Positions 34,476 to 43,668 are shown, numbered from the stretch's first letter. The stretch: 64,000 nucleotides of DNA from [Muricauda] lutisoli (nom. illeg.) (GCF_017313105.1 NZ_JAFLND010000003.1:248001-312000); one strand, 5' to 3'. The notes: generated by a model from the sequence alone, not told the origin. A program made the numbers and translations.

Positions 34476-34513
34476 AAAAAAGGGGACAATTTTAAAATTG
34501 CCCCCTCTTTTTT
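34476..34513. terminator. Bidirectional terminator
   Basis: GGGGACAATTTT and AAAATTGCCCC form a strong stem, flanked on the left by A bases and on the right by T bases. It terminates the plus-strand transcript ending at 34457 and the minus-strand transcript ending at 34548. Confidence 0.85.
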
Positions 34514-34547
34514 TGAATTGCATGAAACCAATCAAAAATGCAACCCA

Positions 34548-35369
34548 TCAAATTTTAAAGGTAATCACCGGTGCTTCTGAATGGTTGGCGATATCTTCAC
34601 CAATGCTACCCATAAAGAAGTGGGATAAGCCTCGTCTACCATGTGTTGGAATACCGATAAGATCGGCAGATACTCCTTCACTATAGTTGAGCACACCTTT
34701 TTCTACAGTATAGTCGTTATATATTTTTACTTCCATTCCCACATTGGCAGCATTCAAAAATTTTGAGATTTTATCATTTGCATCATTAGTGCTCAAGAAT
34801 TCGTCCCCTGGGGTGTTTATGTATACCAAATGAAGGTCGGATCCTAATAAATCAGCCATTTCTTTGGCTTTCTTAAGGGCTGGGGCACTCTCCTCCTCAA
34901 AATCCGAAGCGAATACGAAATTCTTTGGTTGAAAGTCTTCGATATCGCCTTTGATTACCAATACGGGAACTTCTGAAGTTCTAACTACACGTTCGGTATT
35001 TGATCCTATAAAGATTTCTTGTAAGCCATCTGCGCCATGTGATCCCATTACAATAAGGTCGGCTTTATGTTTTTCGGCCACTTCGGCCACTTCGCTGAAC
35101 ACTTTGTAATGTTTGATTACGGGTGTGACTTTAATATCTTTTAAATAAGGTTTATCCAAAAAGTCGGTAAACCTTTGTTCGCCAATTTTTATAAGATGCA
35201 CAACTTGTTCTTGGGATATGTATCCAGACTCGCCCATTATGGCAGGGGAAAGCTCTAACATATGGAGAACAAATAATTCTGCCTTGTGCTGTCTTGCCAA
35301 TGAAGCAGCAACCTTTAGGGCTTTTTCGGATTGATCGGAAAAATCGACCGGTACGATTATATTTTTCAT
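34548..35369 (-). CDS. Tandem universal stress protein
   Basis: The 273-residue product starts MKNIIVPVDFSDQSEKALKV and has two UspA domains. Each ends with an ATP-loop-like motif: IVMGSHGADGLQEIFIGSNT and IGIPTHGRRGLSHFFMGSI. It is 17 bases downstream of hemN on the same strand and probably read from the FNR-type hemN promoter. Confidence 0.92.
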   Translation of the reverse strand: MKNIIVPVDFSDQSEKALKVAASLARQHKAELFVLHMLELSPAIMGESGYISQEQVVHLIKIGEQRFTDFLDKPYLKDIKVTPVIKHYKVFSEVAEVAEKHKADLIVMGSHGADGLQEIFIGSNTERVVRTSEVPVLVIKGDIEDFQPKNFVFASDFEEESAPALKKAKEMADLLGSDLHLVYINTPGDEFLSTNDANDKISKFLNAANVGMEVKIYNDYTVEKGVLNYSEGVSADLIGIPTHGRRGLSHFFMGSIGEDIANHSEAPVITFKI

Positions 35370-35386
35370 TTTATTGGTTTTTGAGG

Positions 35387-36745
35387 TTAAACGGTCATGG
35401 AAAATATTCGGGTATTTGGTTTTTTTCGATGCATTTTCAAATCAAATGCCATGCTTATGTTTCTTACAAAGGGTCTCCCTTTATCGGTTACTTTGATTTT
35501 GGTGCCATTTATTTCTACCAATCCGTCCGCTTCCAGTTCGGATAGGTTGGCCAAGATGTTCCCGAAATCAACTATTTGCTCTTCCTCTGCGTTCCATGTA
35601 GTCTCAAATTGACACATAATATTAAGAATATGTCTTCTTAAGATTTCGTCTTCTTCATTGAGGATGTGCCCCCTAAAAATAGGGATAACTCCATGTGAAA
35701 CCAAATTTTCATATTCCTCCACGTTTTTTGCATTTTGGGCAAAACCGTACCAACTATCGCTAATGCTCGATGCTCCCAGACCTATCATTAGTTTGGTTTT
35801 TGAAGGAGTGTAGCCCATAAAGTTTCGGTGCAATGTTCCTTTTTCCAGCGCTTGGTACAGGCTGTCGGTTGAAAGGGCAAAATGATCCATGCCAACATCT
35901 TTATACCCAAATGCTGCGAGCATTTTTTTACCCATTTCGTACTGGGCCTTTTTTTCTACGGATGATGGAAGGTCGGATTCTTTGTACCCTCTTTGTCCGT
36001 TACCCTTTAACCAGGGCACATGTGCATAGCTGTAAAATGCAATCCTGTCCGGTTTTATGGCATTGGTCTTCATTATGGTTTTCTCCACATCGGAAGTGTC
36101 CTGAAATGGCAAACCATAAATAATATCGTGTCCAACCGATGTGTAGCCAATCTCCCTGGCCCAATCGGTAACATTTTTTACATTTTCAAAAGGCTGTACT
36201 CTGTTTATGGCACGCTGAACAGTCAGATTATAGTCCTGTACGCCAAAGCAAACTCTTCTAAAACCTACATCGTAAAGTGCCTGTAAATGTTCTTTAGTCG
36301 TATTGTTCGGATGTCCTTCAAAACTAAATTCAATTTCATCTGCTTTCTTGCCGAAGCGGAGAATGCCCTTGATCAGCATTTTTAAATTCTCGGGAGAAAA
36401 GAAAGTGGGGGTTCCGCCACCTAAGTGAAGTTCTTTTATAATGGGTTTTGAACCCAATAGGGCGACATATAGTTCCCATTCTTTTAAAACCGCTTTTATA
36501 TAAGGACTTTCTACTTCGTGTCGTTTGGTGATACGCTTGTGGCATCCGCAAAAGGTGCACATACTTTCACAAAAGGGTAGATGAATATAAACACTGACTC
36601 CTTCTTGGGGACTCTCCTCAAAGGCTTTCAGTACACTGGATTTCCATTTTTTTCCGGAAAAAGTGTCCAAATCCCAATAAGGTACCGTTGGATAACTCGT
36701 ATACCTAGGACCTGGAACATTATATTTTTGAACTAATTCGCACAT
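35387..36745 (-). CDS. hemN: Oxygen-independent coproporphyrinogen III dehydrogenase HemN
   Basis: HemN converts coproporphyrinogen III to protoporphyrinogen IX without oxygen. The 452-residue protein starts with the HemN-specific YNVPGPRYTSYPTVPYW and has radical SAM cysteines in YIHLPFCESMCTFCGC (C59, C63, C66, plus C68). GGGTPTFF follows, and the C-terminal HemN domain includes the NFMGYTPSK segment. This CxxxCxxCxC form separates it from HemW at 8224. An FNR box controls it, as expected for the anaerobic enzyme. Confidence 0.96.
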   Translation of the reverse strand: MCELVQKYNVPGPRYTSYPTVPYWDLDTFSGKKWKSSVLKAFEESPQEGVSVYIHLPFCESMCTFCGCHKRITKRHEVESPYIKAVLKEWELYVALLGSKPIIKELHLGGGTPTFFSPENLKMLIKGILRFGKKADEIEFSFEGHPNNTTKEHLQALYDVGFRRVCFGVQDYNLTVQRAINRVQPFENVKNVTDWAREIGYTSVGHDIIYGLPFQDTSDVEKTIMKTNAIKPDRIAFYSYAHVPWLKGNGQRGYKESDLPSSVEKKAQYEMGKKMLAAFGYKDVGMDHFALSTDSLYQALEKGTLHRNFMGYTPSKTKLMIGLGASSISDSWYGFAQNAKNVEEYENLVSHGVIPIFRGHILNEEDEILRRHILNIMCQFETTWNAEEEQIVDFGNILANLSELEADGLVEINGTKIKVTDKGRPFVRNISMAFDLKMHRKKPNTRIFSMTV

Positions 36746-36771
36746 AAGCTACATACCATTTCATTATAGTT

Positions 36772-36814
36772 CAAAATTACCTTGGACAGGTCTCAAAAAA
36801 CATGATAATTGTCA
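36772..36814 (-). promoter_or_regulatory. FNR-type promoter of hemN
   Basis: TGAT-AATT-GTCA (36803-36814, centre 36808.5) is 29.5 bp from the perfect minus-strand -7 box TAATTTTG (36779-36772). Transcription is predicted near 36767, leaving a 21-base leader before hemN. Confidence 0.78.
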
Positions 36815-36854
36815 GTATTGCGGTATTAGCGGTAAAAGACTCCGTGTTGTTCCC

Positions 36855-36897
36855 TGATGACTATCATATTTTTCCTTCTTTTCCCATTGTACTTTTA
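36855..36897 (+). promoter_or_regulatory. FNR-type promoter of the GCS2-CBS gene
   Basis: TGAT-GACT-ATCA (36855-36866, centre 36860.5) is 29.5 bp from TACTTTTA (36890-36897). Transcription is predicted near 36902, 28 bases before ATG 36931. The hemN box 46 bp away faces the other direction; neither box has a -7 box at this spacing on its other side. Confidence 0.75.
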
Positions 36898-36930
36898 TAG
36901 GATGGTCCAATACGCTTAAACTTTATTCCT

Positions 36931-38775
36931 ATGGGAGAACATATCAAGAAAAGCTCATTTAGCGAAGAGGAGCGGAAAGTTTTTGTTCAGCACCTTATTG
37001 ATGATATCCAAGCCTTGGAGAATATGATCAAAGACGGATTGATCGAAGATGATATTGTTCGAATTGGTGCCGAACAAGAAATATGTTTGATAAAGGATGA
37101 TTATAGACCTTCTCCAAACTCCTTGGACATATTAAAGGATATTGACGATTCCCATTTCACAACCGAATTTGCCACCTATAATGTTGAAGTGAACCTAGAT
37201 CCCTATACGCTGGAAAAGGGATGCTTTACAGATATGGAACAGCAATTGCGAACATTGTTGGGTAAGGTTAAGAAAGCTGCCACCGGGCGAGACACCAAAG
37301 TTGTTTTGACGGGAATACTTCCCACCATTAGTAAGGGTGAACTGGGTATGGATTTTATGACTCCAATTCCCAGATATTATCGTATAAATGAAGTATTGAA
37401 GGCTTGGAGGGGTGACGATTTTTGGGTTAGGATCAAAGGTGCGGATGAGCTTTCGTTGCATCATGATTCGGTACTTTTTGAAGCTTGCAATACGAGTTTT
37501 CAACTGCATTTGCAGATAGCACCGGATGATTTTATCAAAAGTTATAATTGGGCTCAGGCCATTTCGGGACCGGTTTTGGGAATTTGCTGTAACTCTCCTT
37601 TATTACTGGGCAAAGAACTTTGGAGAGAGACTAGAATTGCCCTGTTCCAACAAAGTTTGGATACACGGGTCTGGACAAAGGCGGTAAAAGAACAAGTCGC
37701 CAGGGTTGGTTTTGGTGAACAATGGCAAAAGGAGTCAGTTGCCGAAATTTTTAAAAAAGATATTTCCACCCACCGAATTTTATTGACCAAACCAATTAAA
37801 AAAAGTTCGTTGGACCTGCTAAAAGAGAATAAAATACCAAAGCTGGAAGCACTGAGCCTGTTCAATAGCACCATATACCGCTGGAACCGCCCCTGCTATG
37901 GGGTAGGAAATGGAAAACCCCATTTACGTATTGAGAACAGATATATTCCATCTGGTCCCACTGTTATTGATGAAATGGCCAATTTTGCTTTTTGGGTGGG
38001 CTTAATGGCAGGAAGACCAAAAAAGTACGACGATATGTCCGGACTTATGGATTTTAAGGTGGCCAAACTCAACTTTATAAGAGCGGCCATGAGCGGAAGG
38101 CATACCGTCTTTTCTTGGTTGGACAAGACCATGACGGTAAAAAAGATAATCAAGGAAGAGCTGTTGCCCATAGCATACGATGGATTGCGAAAACTTGATA
38201 TTGATGAAGGGGACATTGCCAGACTTTTAGGAATTATCGAGGCCAGAACCAAATATGGTACTGGTGCCGAATGGCAAATCAAAAACTTTAGGGCACTTAA
38301 AAAGCAAATGAAATTGGACAGCGCTATTGTTCAGCTCACTAAGGCAATGTACAATAACCAAGAAACCGAGGTTCCTGTACATCTATGGAAGCCTATTGAG
38401 GGAATGGCCAAGACAAAGGAATCCTTCCATTGGGTAAAACAGATCATGTCGACAAAACTGATGAAGCTCTATGAGGATGATTATGCCAATTTGGCCATAG
38501 CCATTATGCAGTGGAACAATATCCACCATATTCCTGTTGAAAACGAAAAAGGGCAATTAGTGGGATTGCTTACATGGAGCCATATAGAAAAGTTTAAAAA
38601 ATTGGACACAAAAGAGGCAAGGGTATCGGATATTATGGTTAAAAATGTAATAACCGTAGAGCCCAGAACAGAAATAGAAACTGCAAAAAGCCTAATGGAA
38701 GACCACCAAATTGGATGTTTGCCTGTTTGTGTGGACACCCATACTGTAGGAATAATTAGTAAAGTAGATTTGTAA
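36931..38775 (+). CDS. GCS2-type carboxylate-amine ligase fused to CBS domains
   Basis: The 614-residue protein has an N-terminal glutamate-cysteine-ligase-like domain: IGAEQEICLI is the GxExE-type metal/ATP motif, followed by FATYNVEVNLDPYTL and SFQLHLQI. The C-terminus (about 505-614) is a pair of CBS motifs (AIAIMQWNNIHHIPVENEKG and VSDIMVKNVITVEP) that usually bind adenine nucleotides. The substrate is unknown; the fusion suggests a ligase sensing energy charge. It is under FNR-type control and is followed after three bases by an M14-type deacylase, which might act on the product; that pairing is inference. Confidence 0.85.
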   Translation: MGEHIKKSSFSEEERKVFVQHLIDDIQALENMIKDGLIEDDIVRIGAEQEICLIKDDYRPSPNSLDILKDIDDSHFTTEFATYNVEVNLDPYTLEKGCFTDMEQQLRTLLGKVKKAATGRDTKVVLTGILPTISKGELGMDFMTPIPRYYRINEVLKAWRGDDFWVRIKGADELSLHHDSVLFEACNTSFQLHLQIAPDDFIKSYNWAQAISGPVLGICCNSPLLLGKELWRETRIALFQQSLDTRVWTKAVKEQVARVGFGEQWQKESVAEIFKKDISTHRILLTKPIKKSSLDLLKENKIPKLEALSLFNSTIYRWNRPCYGVGNGKPHLRIENRYIPSGPTVIDEMANFAFWVGLMAGRPKKYDDMSGLMDFKVAKLNFIRAAMSGRHTVFSWLDKTMTVKKIIKEELLPIAYDGLRKLDIDEGDIARLLGIIEARTKYGTGAEWQIKNFRALKKQMKLDSAIVQLTKAMYNNQETEVPVHLWKPIEGMAKTKESFHWVKQIMSTKLMKLYEDDYANLAIAIMQWNNIHHIPVENEKGQLVGLLTWSHIEKFKKLDTKEARVSDIMVKNVITVEPRTEIETAKSLMEDHQIGCLPVCVDTHTVGIISKVDL

Positions 38776-38778
38776 AAC

Positions 38779-39981
38779 ATGTCTTTAGTTCATAGCATAG
38801 CATTGGATGAAACTCTGGAGGTAGACCGTGTAATTGACCATATTCAAGGAATTAAAGGTGGTCCCACGGTAGTTTTCTTTGGAGGTGTACATGGGAATGA
38901 AACGGCCGGAGTTTTTGCCTTAAAGGAAATGTTCCAAGAAATCAGGTCGCAAAAAAAAACCGTTAACGGCGAAATATATGCTGTTTCAGGAAATCTGGGC
39001 GCTCTTCAAAGCAGGCAACGATTTCAAAAAGAAGATTTGAATCGGATATGGTTTCCAGAGCGTATCGAAAATATTCTTAAAAACAAAGAAGTTGATCATA
39101 ACGAGGAAAATGAGCTCAACGACCTGTACCTGCTATTGGAAAATATTCTGGATACCGGAACTCCGCCATTTTACTTTTTGGATCTTCACACGACCTCGAG
39201 CGACACTTCCCCGTTTATGGTATTGAACGATAGTTTGCTGAATCGAAAATACGCTTCCAACTATCCGTTGCCCATTATTTTGGGGATCGAAGAATATTTA
39301 AAGGGTGCCTTATTGAGCTATATAAACGAGTTGGGCTATGTTTCACTTGGTTTTGAAAGTGGCCAGCACGATGATGAAAAGGCGGTACATAACAGTATTG
39401 ATTTTATTCGTTATTCCTTGGCGTTGACCCAATCTGTGAATGTTTCCGAAAAGGAGTATAAACAGTTAAAAAAAGAAATATTAAAATCGAGTACTGTTCC
39501 AAATAGGTTTTATGAAATATATCATCAGCACGATATAGGTCCCCAAAACGACTTTAAAATGTTTCCCGGGTTTATCAATTTTCAAAAGATACCCAAAGGT
39601 GTGGGCTTGGCCGTTGTGGATGGGGTGGAGTTAAAAACAACAAGAAAACGGCAGATTTTTATGCCCCTATACCAAAAACAGGGTAATGAAGGCTTCTATT
39701 TTATAAGGCCAATCCCAACAATACTATTATGGATTTCCAAAAAGCTGAGAAGGTTTAAGGTGGATCATATCTTAGTGAAGTTGCCCGGGGTACAATGGGA
39801 GTCGGATAAAAAAGATACCTTAATGGTAGATCAAAAGGTGGCCCGATTTTTCGCCAAATCATTTTTTCACTTGTTGGGGTATAGGGCAAGAAAGTTTGAC
39901 AGAACCCATTTAATTGCCAAAAACAGGGAGCGTGCGTCCAAATCTTCGGAATATGCCCAAACTGAGTGGTTCCGGAAATAG
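38779..39981 (+). CDS. Succinylglutamate desuccinylase / aspartoacylase-type zinc deacylase
   Basis: The 400-residue protein has the M14-type zinc site HGNE in FFGGVHGNETAGVFALKE (His and Glu ligands near 39-42) and the LDLHTTSSDTSPFMV segment supplying the second His. The catalytic Glu appears in LGFESGQHDDEKAVHNSI. AstE-type enzymes remove acyl groups from amino acids. The C-terminal third (from about 290) is longer than in AstE. It is translationally close to the GCS2-CBS gene, so the pair may make and break an N-acyl or gamma-amide bond. Confidence 0.85.
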   Translation: MSLVHSIALDETLEVDRVIDHIQGIKGGPTVVFFGGVHGNETAGVFALKEMFQEIRSQKKTVNGEIYAVSGNLGALQSRQRFQKEDLNRIWFPERIENILKNKEVDHNEENELNDLYLLLENILDTGTPPFYFLDLHTTSSDTSPFMVLNDSLLNRKYASNYPLPIILGIEEYLKGALLSYINELGYVSLGFESGQHDDEKAVHNSIDFIRYSLALTQSVNVSEKEYKQLKKEILKSSTVPNRFYEIYHQHDIGPQNDFKMFPGFINFQKIPKGVGLAVVDGVELKTTRKRQIFMPLYQKQGNEGFYFIRPIPTILLWISKKLRRFKVDHILVKLPGVQWESDKKDTLMVDQKVARFFAKSFFHLLGYRARKFDRTHLIAKNRERASKSSEYAQTEWFRK

Positions 39982-39989
39982 AAATAAAA

Positions 39990-40016
39990 AAAAGGCCCAA
40001 GCGCTAACTTGGACCT
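39990..40016 (-). terminator. Terminator downstream of tonB
   Basis: AGGCCCAAG (39993-40001) and CTTGGACCT (40008-40016) form a stem with one mismatch. On the minus strand it is followed by a run of eight T. It closes the minus-strand tonB transcript. Confidence 0.75.
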
Positions 40017-40035
40017 CGATTTATTTGGATTATGT

Positions 40036-40764
40036 TTAGTGTTGCATTACAAAATTAATTGGAATACTGTATTTCACGCTTACTGGTTTTCCTCGTTGTT
40101 CCCCAGGTTTTACCTTGGGCAAGGAAGCTATAATACGCTCAGCCTCTTTTTCCAATAGTTTATCGGGACCTCTTTTTTGAATATTGCTCACATGGCCTTT
40201 GGAGTCTATTACAAATTGTAAATATACTCTGCCCGTAATTCCCATATCCAAAGCAGCTGGAGGATAACTAAAATTCTTTTTAATGTGCTCCTGTACTTTT
40301 TGGTTAAAGCATTCCTTGCGTTCTGCTTGGCTTTGTAAACTTTCACAACCTGGGAAAACCGGAACGTTTTCTATTACTGCAAAGGGTACAACAATGTCTT
40401 CTTCCACCTCTTCCACATCAACATCATCAATGCTTACAACGGCATCTTCAATATAGGTTTCCTGGCTACTTTCTGTACTTTCAATTACAGTTTCTTCCAC
40501 GTCTTCCACGTCCTCCACAATTTCTATTATCTCCGGAGCGGATGGCGGTGGAGGTGGTGGGGTGGTTCTTAATATTTCGGTAACGGGTACATCTTCCTTA
40601 AGCTCATCGGTAACTTGTACGACTTCTGTAGCTTTGGATTCTTCTTCATAAAACTTTACTTCGAAGGATTGCCATGTCATGAACAATACCGAAGTAAGTC
40701 CTATCATGAAATAAAGACTGCTATTGCGTCCAATTTCGGCGTTTGGGTTCTTTTTTGGTTTCAT
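40036..40764 (-). CDS. TonB energy transducer
   Basis: The 242-residue product has a short cytoplasmic N-terminus, one membrane helix (SSLYFMIGLTSVLFMTW), a periplasmic linker with TPPPPPPSAPEIIEIVEDVEDVEET, and a TonB C-terminal domain. That domain opens with VPVFPGCES...RKECFNQK and ends SIPINFVMQ, closely resembling both domains of the M56 protein at 5365. TonB couples inner-membrane ExbBD energy to outer-membrane receptors. An FNR-type promoter precedes it, suggesting use at low oxygen. Confidence 0.92.
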   Translation of the reverse strand: MKPKKNPNAEIGRNSSLYFMIGLTSVLFMTWQSFEVKFYEEESKATEVVQVTDELKEDVPVTEILRTTPPPPPPSAPEIIEIVEDVEDVEETVIESTESSQETYIEDAVVSIDDVDVEEVEEDIVVPFAVIENVPVFPGCESLQSQAERKECFNQKVQEHIKKNFSYPPAALDMGITGRVYLQFVIDSKGHVSNIQKRGPDKLLEKEAERIIASLPKVKPGEQRGKPVSVKYSIPINFVMQH

Positions 40765-40786
40765 GACTTTTACTATTTAACTAGGT

Positions 40787-40829
40787 TAAAGGTAACTTGG
40801 TTAAAAATCAAAAAATATGATAATAATCA
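40787..40829 (-). promoter_or_regulatory. FNR-type promoter of tonB
   Basis: TGAT-AATA-ATCA (40818-40829, centre 40823.5) is 29.5 bp from TACCTTTA on the minus strand (40794-40787). Transcription is predicted near 40782, leaving 17 bases before the start at 40764. Confidence 0.75.
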
Positions 40830-40876
40830 GGTTTGCCCTTGGAGCGAAACTCTCTAGTTTTTAACGAATTATGTTT

Positions 40877-41590
40877 TTAATCGGGGTTTAGGGCCAACTC
40901 ATTTTTGGTGAGGTCGATATTAAAAGATAGACTTAACCTGATCATGTGCTCAGTGGAATTTTTAAACTTTTGGTTGAAGTATCCTATGTCTGCATTCAAA
41001 CTAGAGGTGATTTGTTGGCCTATGCCCACAAACACCCTATTTTGATTAAATGTGCTGCCCTTTAGGTCAATAAAGATCTCATCAAAGGCCTTGAAATAAA
41101 TATCCTTATATACGGGCCTTTTAAATTGCAAACGATATCTAATCCTATTATTGATCTTGGCATCTTCAGTATTAACCAACCTTCGGTTTTCTAGACGTAA
41201 GCGATGTGCAATGGAATTATCAATGAACTTGGATTTTAGGGTGTATTCCCCATATATCCAAAGCTGATTGGTGTTGACCACATCGTTGGGTTCCAAATAG
41301 GAATTTGAATTGAGCAAGGCGAATCCACCTGTAAAAGTGGAGCTCTTACTTACCCGGTAGGATGCACCAGTTCTAAAAAAGAAAAATCCATATGTATCCA
41401 ACATATGGTGGTGTCGAACAATACCTACTGTAGGGATGCTCCAATCTTGGTGAATTTTGGTTGTGCCACATAGCACAAGCCAAGAACCATATTCATTTTC
41501 TTCTGAGTTTTGGGCATAAAACGATTGTGTTGAAAGGACTGAGAGTACTATGGAACAAAGCAATCCCGAAAAATACTTTGTATACCCCAT
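40877..41590 (-). CDS. DUF2490 outer-membrane protein
   Basis: The 237-residue product has a signal peptide (LLCSIVLSVLSTQSFYAQ) and then alternating amphipathic strands typical of a small beta-barrel, with motifs SNSYLEPNDVVNTNQLWIYG and RLRLENRRL seen in DUF2490. Function is unknown. It has its own FNR-type promoter. Confidence 0.85.
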   Translation of the reverse strand: MGYTKYFSGLLCSIVLSVLSTQSFYAQNSEENEYGSWLVLCGTTKIHQDWSIPTVGIVRHHHMLDTYGFFFFRTGASYRVSKSSTFTGGFALLNSNSYLEPNDVVNTNQLWIYGEYTLKSKFIDNSIAHRLRLENRRLVNTEDAKINNRIRYRLQFKRPVYKDIYFKAFDEIFIDLKGSTFNQNRVFVGIGQQITSSLNADIGYFNQKFKNSTEHMIRLSLSFNIDLTKNELALNPD

Positions 41591-41617
41591 AATCTATGGT
41601 TTTGGATTGTTGGAGTA

Positions 41618-41661
41618 CAAAGGTTTTCACTATTACATAGGATATAGTATGATACTTATCA
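41618..41661 (-). promoter_or_regulatory. FNR-type promoter of the DUF2490 gene
   Basis: TGAT-ACTT-ATCA (41650-41661, centre 41655.5) is 30.5 bp from AACCTTTG on the minus strand (41625-41618), a -7 box with one mismatch. This is the only one of the ten units off the 29.5 spacing. Confidence 0.6.
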
Positions 41662-41694
41662 TATGTCTGTTCGTTGTTATAAAAACAGACTGTT

Positions 41695-42663
41695 TTAGAC
41701 CCGTTTTTTCTTTTTATTTTCCCAGATAAGGGCCGCAGCTCCACATATGGCAGCCGTTTTACCATGCATACTTGAGTGTAGAAGTTTTACCTTTCCTTTA
41801 TAAACATCTAACAAGAATCGGTTAAAATATTTTTCCAAAGGAGTCATGATCCATTTACCGCTATTGGTCAATCCTCCCATTAAAATAAATGCCTCTGGCT
41901 GTGTAAAGGCAGTAAAGTTGGCCAATGCTTGAGCCATGATGCGGGCCGTGTAATCGAAAGCTTTAAGGGCAATTTCGTCCCCTTCTTCGGCAGCTTGGGT
42001 AATGTCTTCTCCGTGAAGGTCGTTATATGCAATACCCCTAAACCTGCTATCTACCAAATACTTGCTCTGCATGTACATGATTGTTCGCTTTAATCCAGTA
42101 GCGGATACGTATGCCTCCAAACCTCCTTTTACTCCAAGTCCCGTTAACCTACCGTCGCCGATGGTCATGTCTACATGGCCCAATTCACCTGCAAACCCAT
42201 CAAACCCATCTATGAGTTGACCATTGGCTACGATTCCTGCCCCAAAACCGGTGCCCAAAGTGATTACGATAAAATCCGTCATGTCCTTGGCTCCTCCAAA
42301 CAACATTTCGCCCAAGGCCGCTGCACTGGCATCGTTCATAATACGTATGGGCATGTCCAAGCGTTGCTTTAAAAGTTTTACCAATGGCACACTTCCTTTC
42401 CAAGCCAAATTACTGGCACTTTCAATAGTTCCATTTTTGCTGGAGGCATTTGGTGCACCAATACCGCAACCAATCACATTGGCACCTTCTCCAAATCGCT
42501 CCAAAAGTTCGTCTACAGTAGATTTTATTTTGTCCAGATAATCGTCTAGGTTGGGGTACTCCTTGGTCCTAAAAAATGTTTTTTCGTAGCATTCACCATG
42601 TTCGTCCACCAGACCTATCTTGGTTTTGGTTCCTCCAATATCAACACCAATTACTAAATCCAT
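41695..42663 (-). CDS. ROK-family sugar kinase lacking the zinc-binding cysteines
   Basis: The 322-residue product begins LVIGVDIGGTKTKIGLVDEHG (ATP phosphate loop), has the catalytic Asp in IRIMNDASAAALGE, a second ATP motif VITLGTGFGAGIVANG and the sugar-binding GELGHVD. ROK kinases normally continue with a CxCGxxGCLE zinc motif. Here the segment is GRLTGLGVKGGLEAYVS, with every Cys replaced. Glucose is the likeliest substrate by family, but this is not proven. The next gene on the opposite strand starts 190 bp away. Confidence 0.9.
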   Translation of the reverse strand: MDLVIGVDIGGTKTKIGLVDEHGECYEKTFFRTKEYPNLDDYLDKIKSTVDELLERFGEGANVIGCGIGAPNASSKNGTIESASNLAWKGSVPLVKLLKQRLDMPIRIMNDASAAALGEMLFGGAKDMTDFIVITLGTGFGAGIVANGQLIDGFDGFAGELGHVDMTIGDGRLTGLGVKGGLEAYVSATGLKRTIMYMQSKYLVDSRFRGIAYNDLHGEDITQAAEEGDEIALKAFDYTARIMAQALANFTAFTQPEAFILMGGLTNSGKWIMTPLEKYFNRFLLDVYKGKVKLLHSSMHGKTAAICGAAALIWENKKKKRV

Positions 42664-42783
42664 ATGTAAAGTCGAATTGTTTTTAGGTTTTTAAATATAA
42701 CCAATATGGTATCAAAAAAAATAACTTACCGTATTTTTATGGGGACGGAATTTTTGCTAATATCATGGAAAAGTTAGAAATAC

Positions 42784-42826
42784 TGACTTCTGTCATGTTT
42801 TAGGTGATGGGTCGATTCTACTTTTG
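42784..42826 (+). promoter_or_regulatory. FNR-type promoter of the USP-SLC13-pckA-pfk run
   Basis: TGAC-TTCT-GTCA (42784-42795, centre 42789.5) is 29.5 bp from the perfect -7 box TACTTTTG (42819-42826). Transcription is predicted near 42831, 24 bases before ATG 42855. Confidence 0.78.
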
Positions 42827-42854
42827 ATTGTGTATTGAAATAAATAAAATAGGT

Positions 42855-43646
42855 ATGAGCAGTTTAAAAAAAATATTAGTTCCTTTTGATTTTTCGGAGG
42901 CATCCATAAATGCTTTGGAATATGTGGTCAACTTTGTTGGAACAGAACGTTCCATTGGCATTTTAGGCTTGTATGTGGGCAATATGGCCATTAGTGAAGC
43001 GGACAGTAAAAAATTGGAAAACGATTTTTCCAAGGTAATGCAGTCTTTTGATGTTAGATTGAAGGTTGCACCAAGTTTTATGACGGATACAGGTGAAGTG
43101 ATCGGAACCATTCTTTCGGCCCAAGAAAAAAGTAATGCCGATATCATCATGATGGGGACCATGGGCGATAAAATCACGGATGAAGCTATCACCAATACCT
43201 CGCAACTGGTTTTAAAGGCCAACTGCCCTGTAATCTCAATTCCTTATGGAACAAGTATTAAGGACCCCAAAAACATTGCCTTGGTGATGGGGGGCGAAAA
43301 AATTGATGACAAAGAAGTTTTGGAGACCCTTTTGGACATTGCCCGTACTTTTGACGCCCGTGTTCATGCCCTTACCATTTACAAGGATTCCATCTACGAT
43401 GAAAAGGCGATTAAGGAATCCAACGAGAATCTGTTGGAATATTATTTAGAGCATTTTTATGAGGATCATTCCTTTAGTAAAAATGATGATGTGGAACAGG
43501 GCATATTGGATTATATCGCAGAGAAAAACATTGATATGTTGACCATATTGCCACGAAACCATACGGAAAGGAGTGAGCCATCCGAAGGACGGTTGACCAA
43601 ACTATTGACCTTGCACTCGGAGATTCCGGTGCTGGCCCTGGACTAA
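42855..43646 (+). CDS. Tandem universal stress protein
   Basis: From ATG 42855 the product (263 residues) starts MSSLKKILVPFDFSEASINAL and has two UspA domains; the first has the IIMMGTMGDKITDEAITNTS loop. The earlier candidate start at 42828 precedes the predicted transcription start and is rejected. It leads a run of four genes: USP, SLC13 transporter, pckA and phosphofructokinase. Confidence 0.9.
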   Translation: MSSLKKILVPFDFSEASINALEYVVNFVGTERSIGILGLYVGNMAISEADSKKLENDFSKVMQSFDVRLKVAPSFMTDTGEVIGTILSAQEKSNADIIMMGTMGDKITDEAITNTSQLVLKANCPVISIPYGTSIKDPKNIALVMGGEKIDDKEVLETLLDIARTFDARVHALTIYKDSIYDEKAIKESNENLLEYYLEHFYEDHSFSKNDDVEQGILDYIAEKNIDMLTILPRNHTERSEPSEGRLTKLLTLHSEIPVLALD

Positions 43647-43668
43647 ACTTAAACCTTTATTGCTTAGC

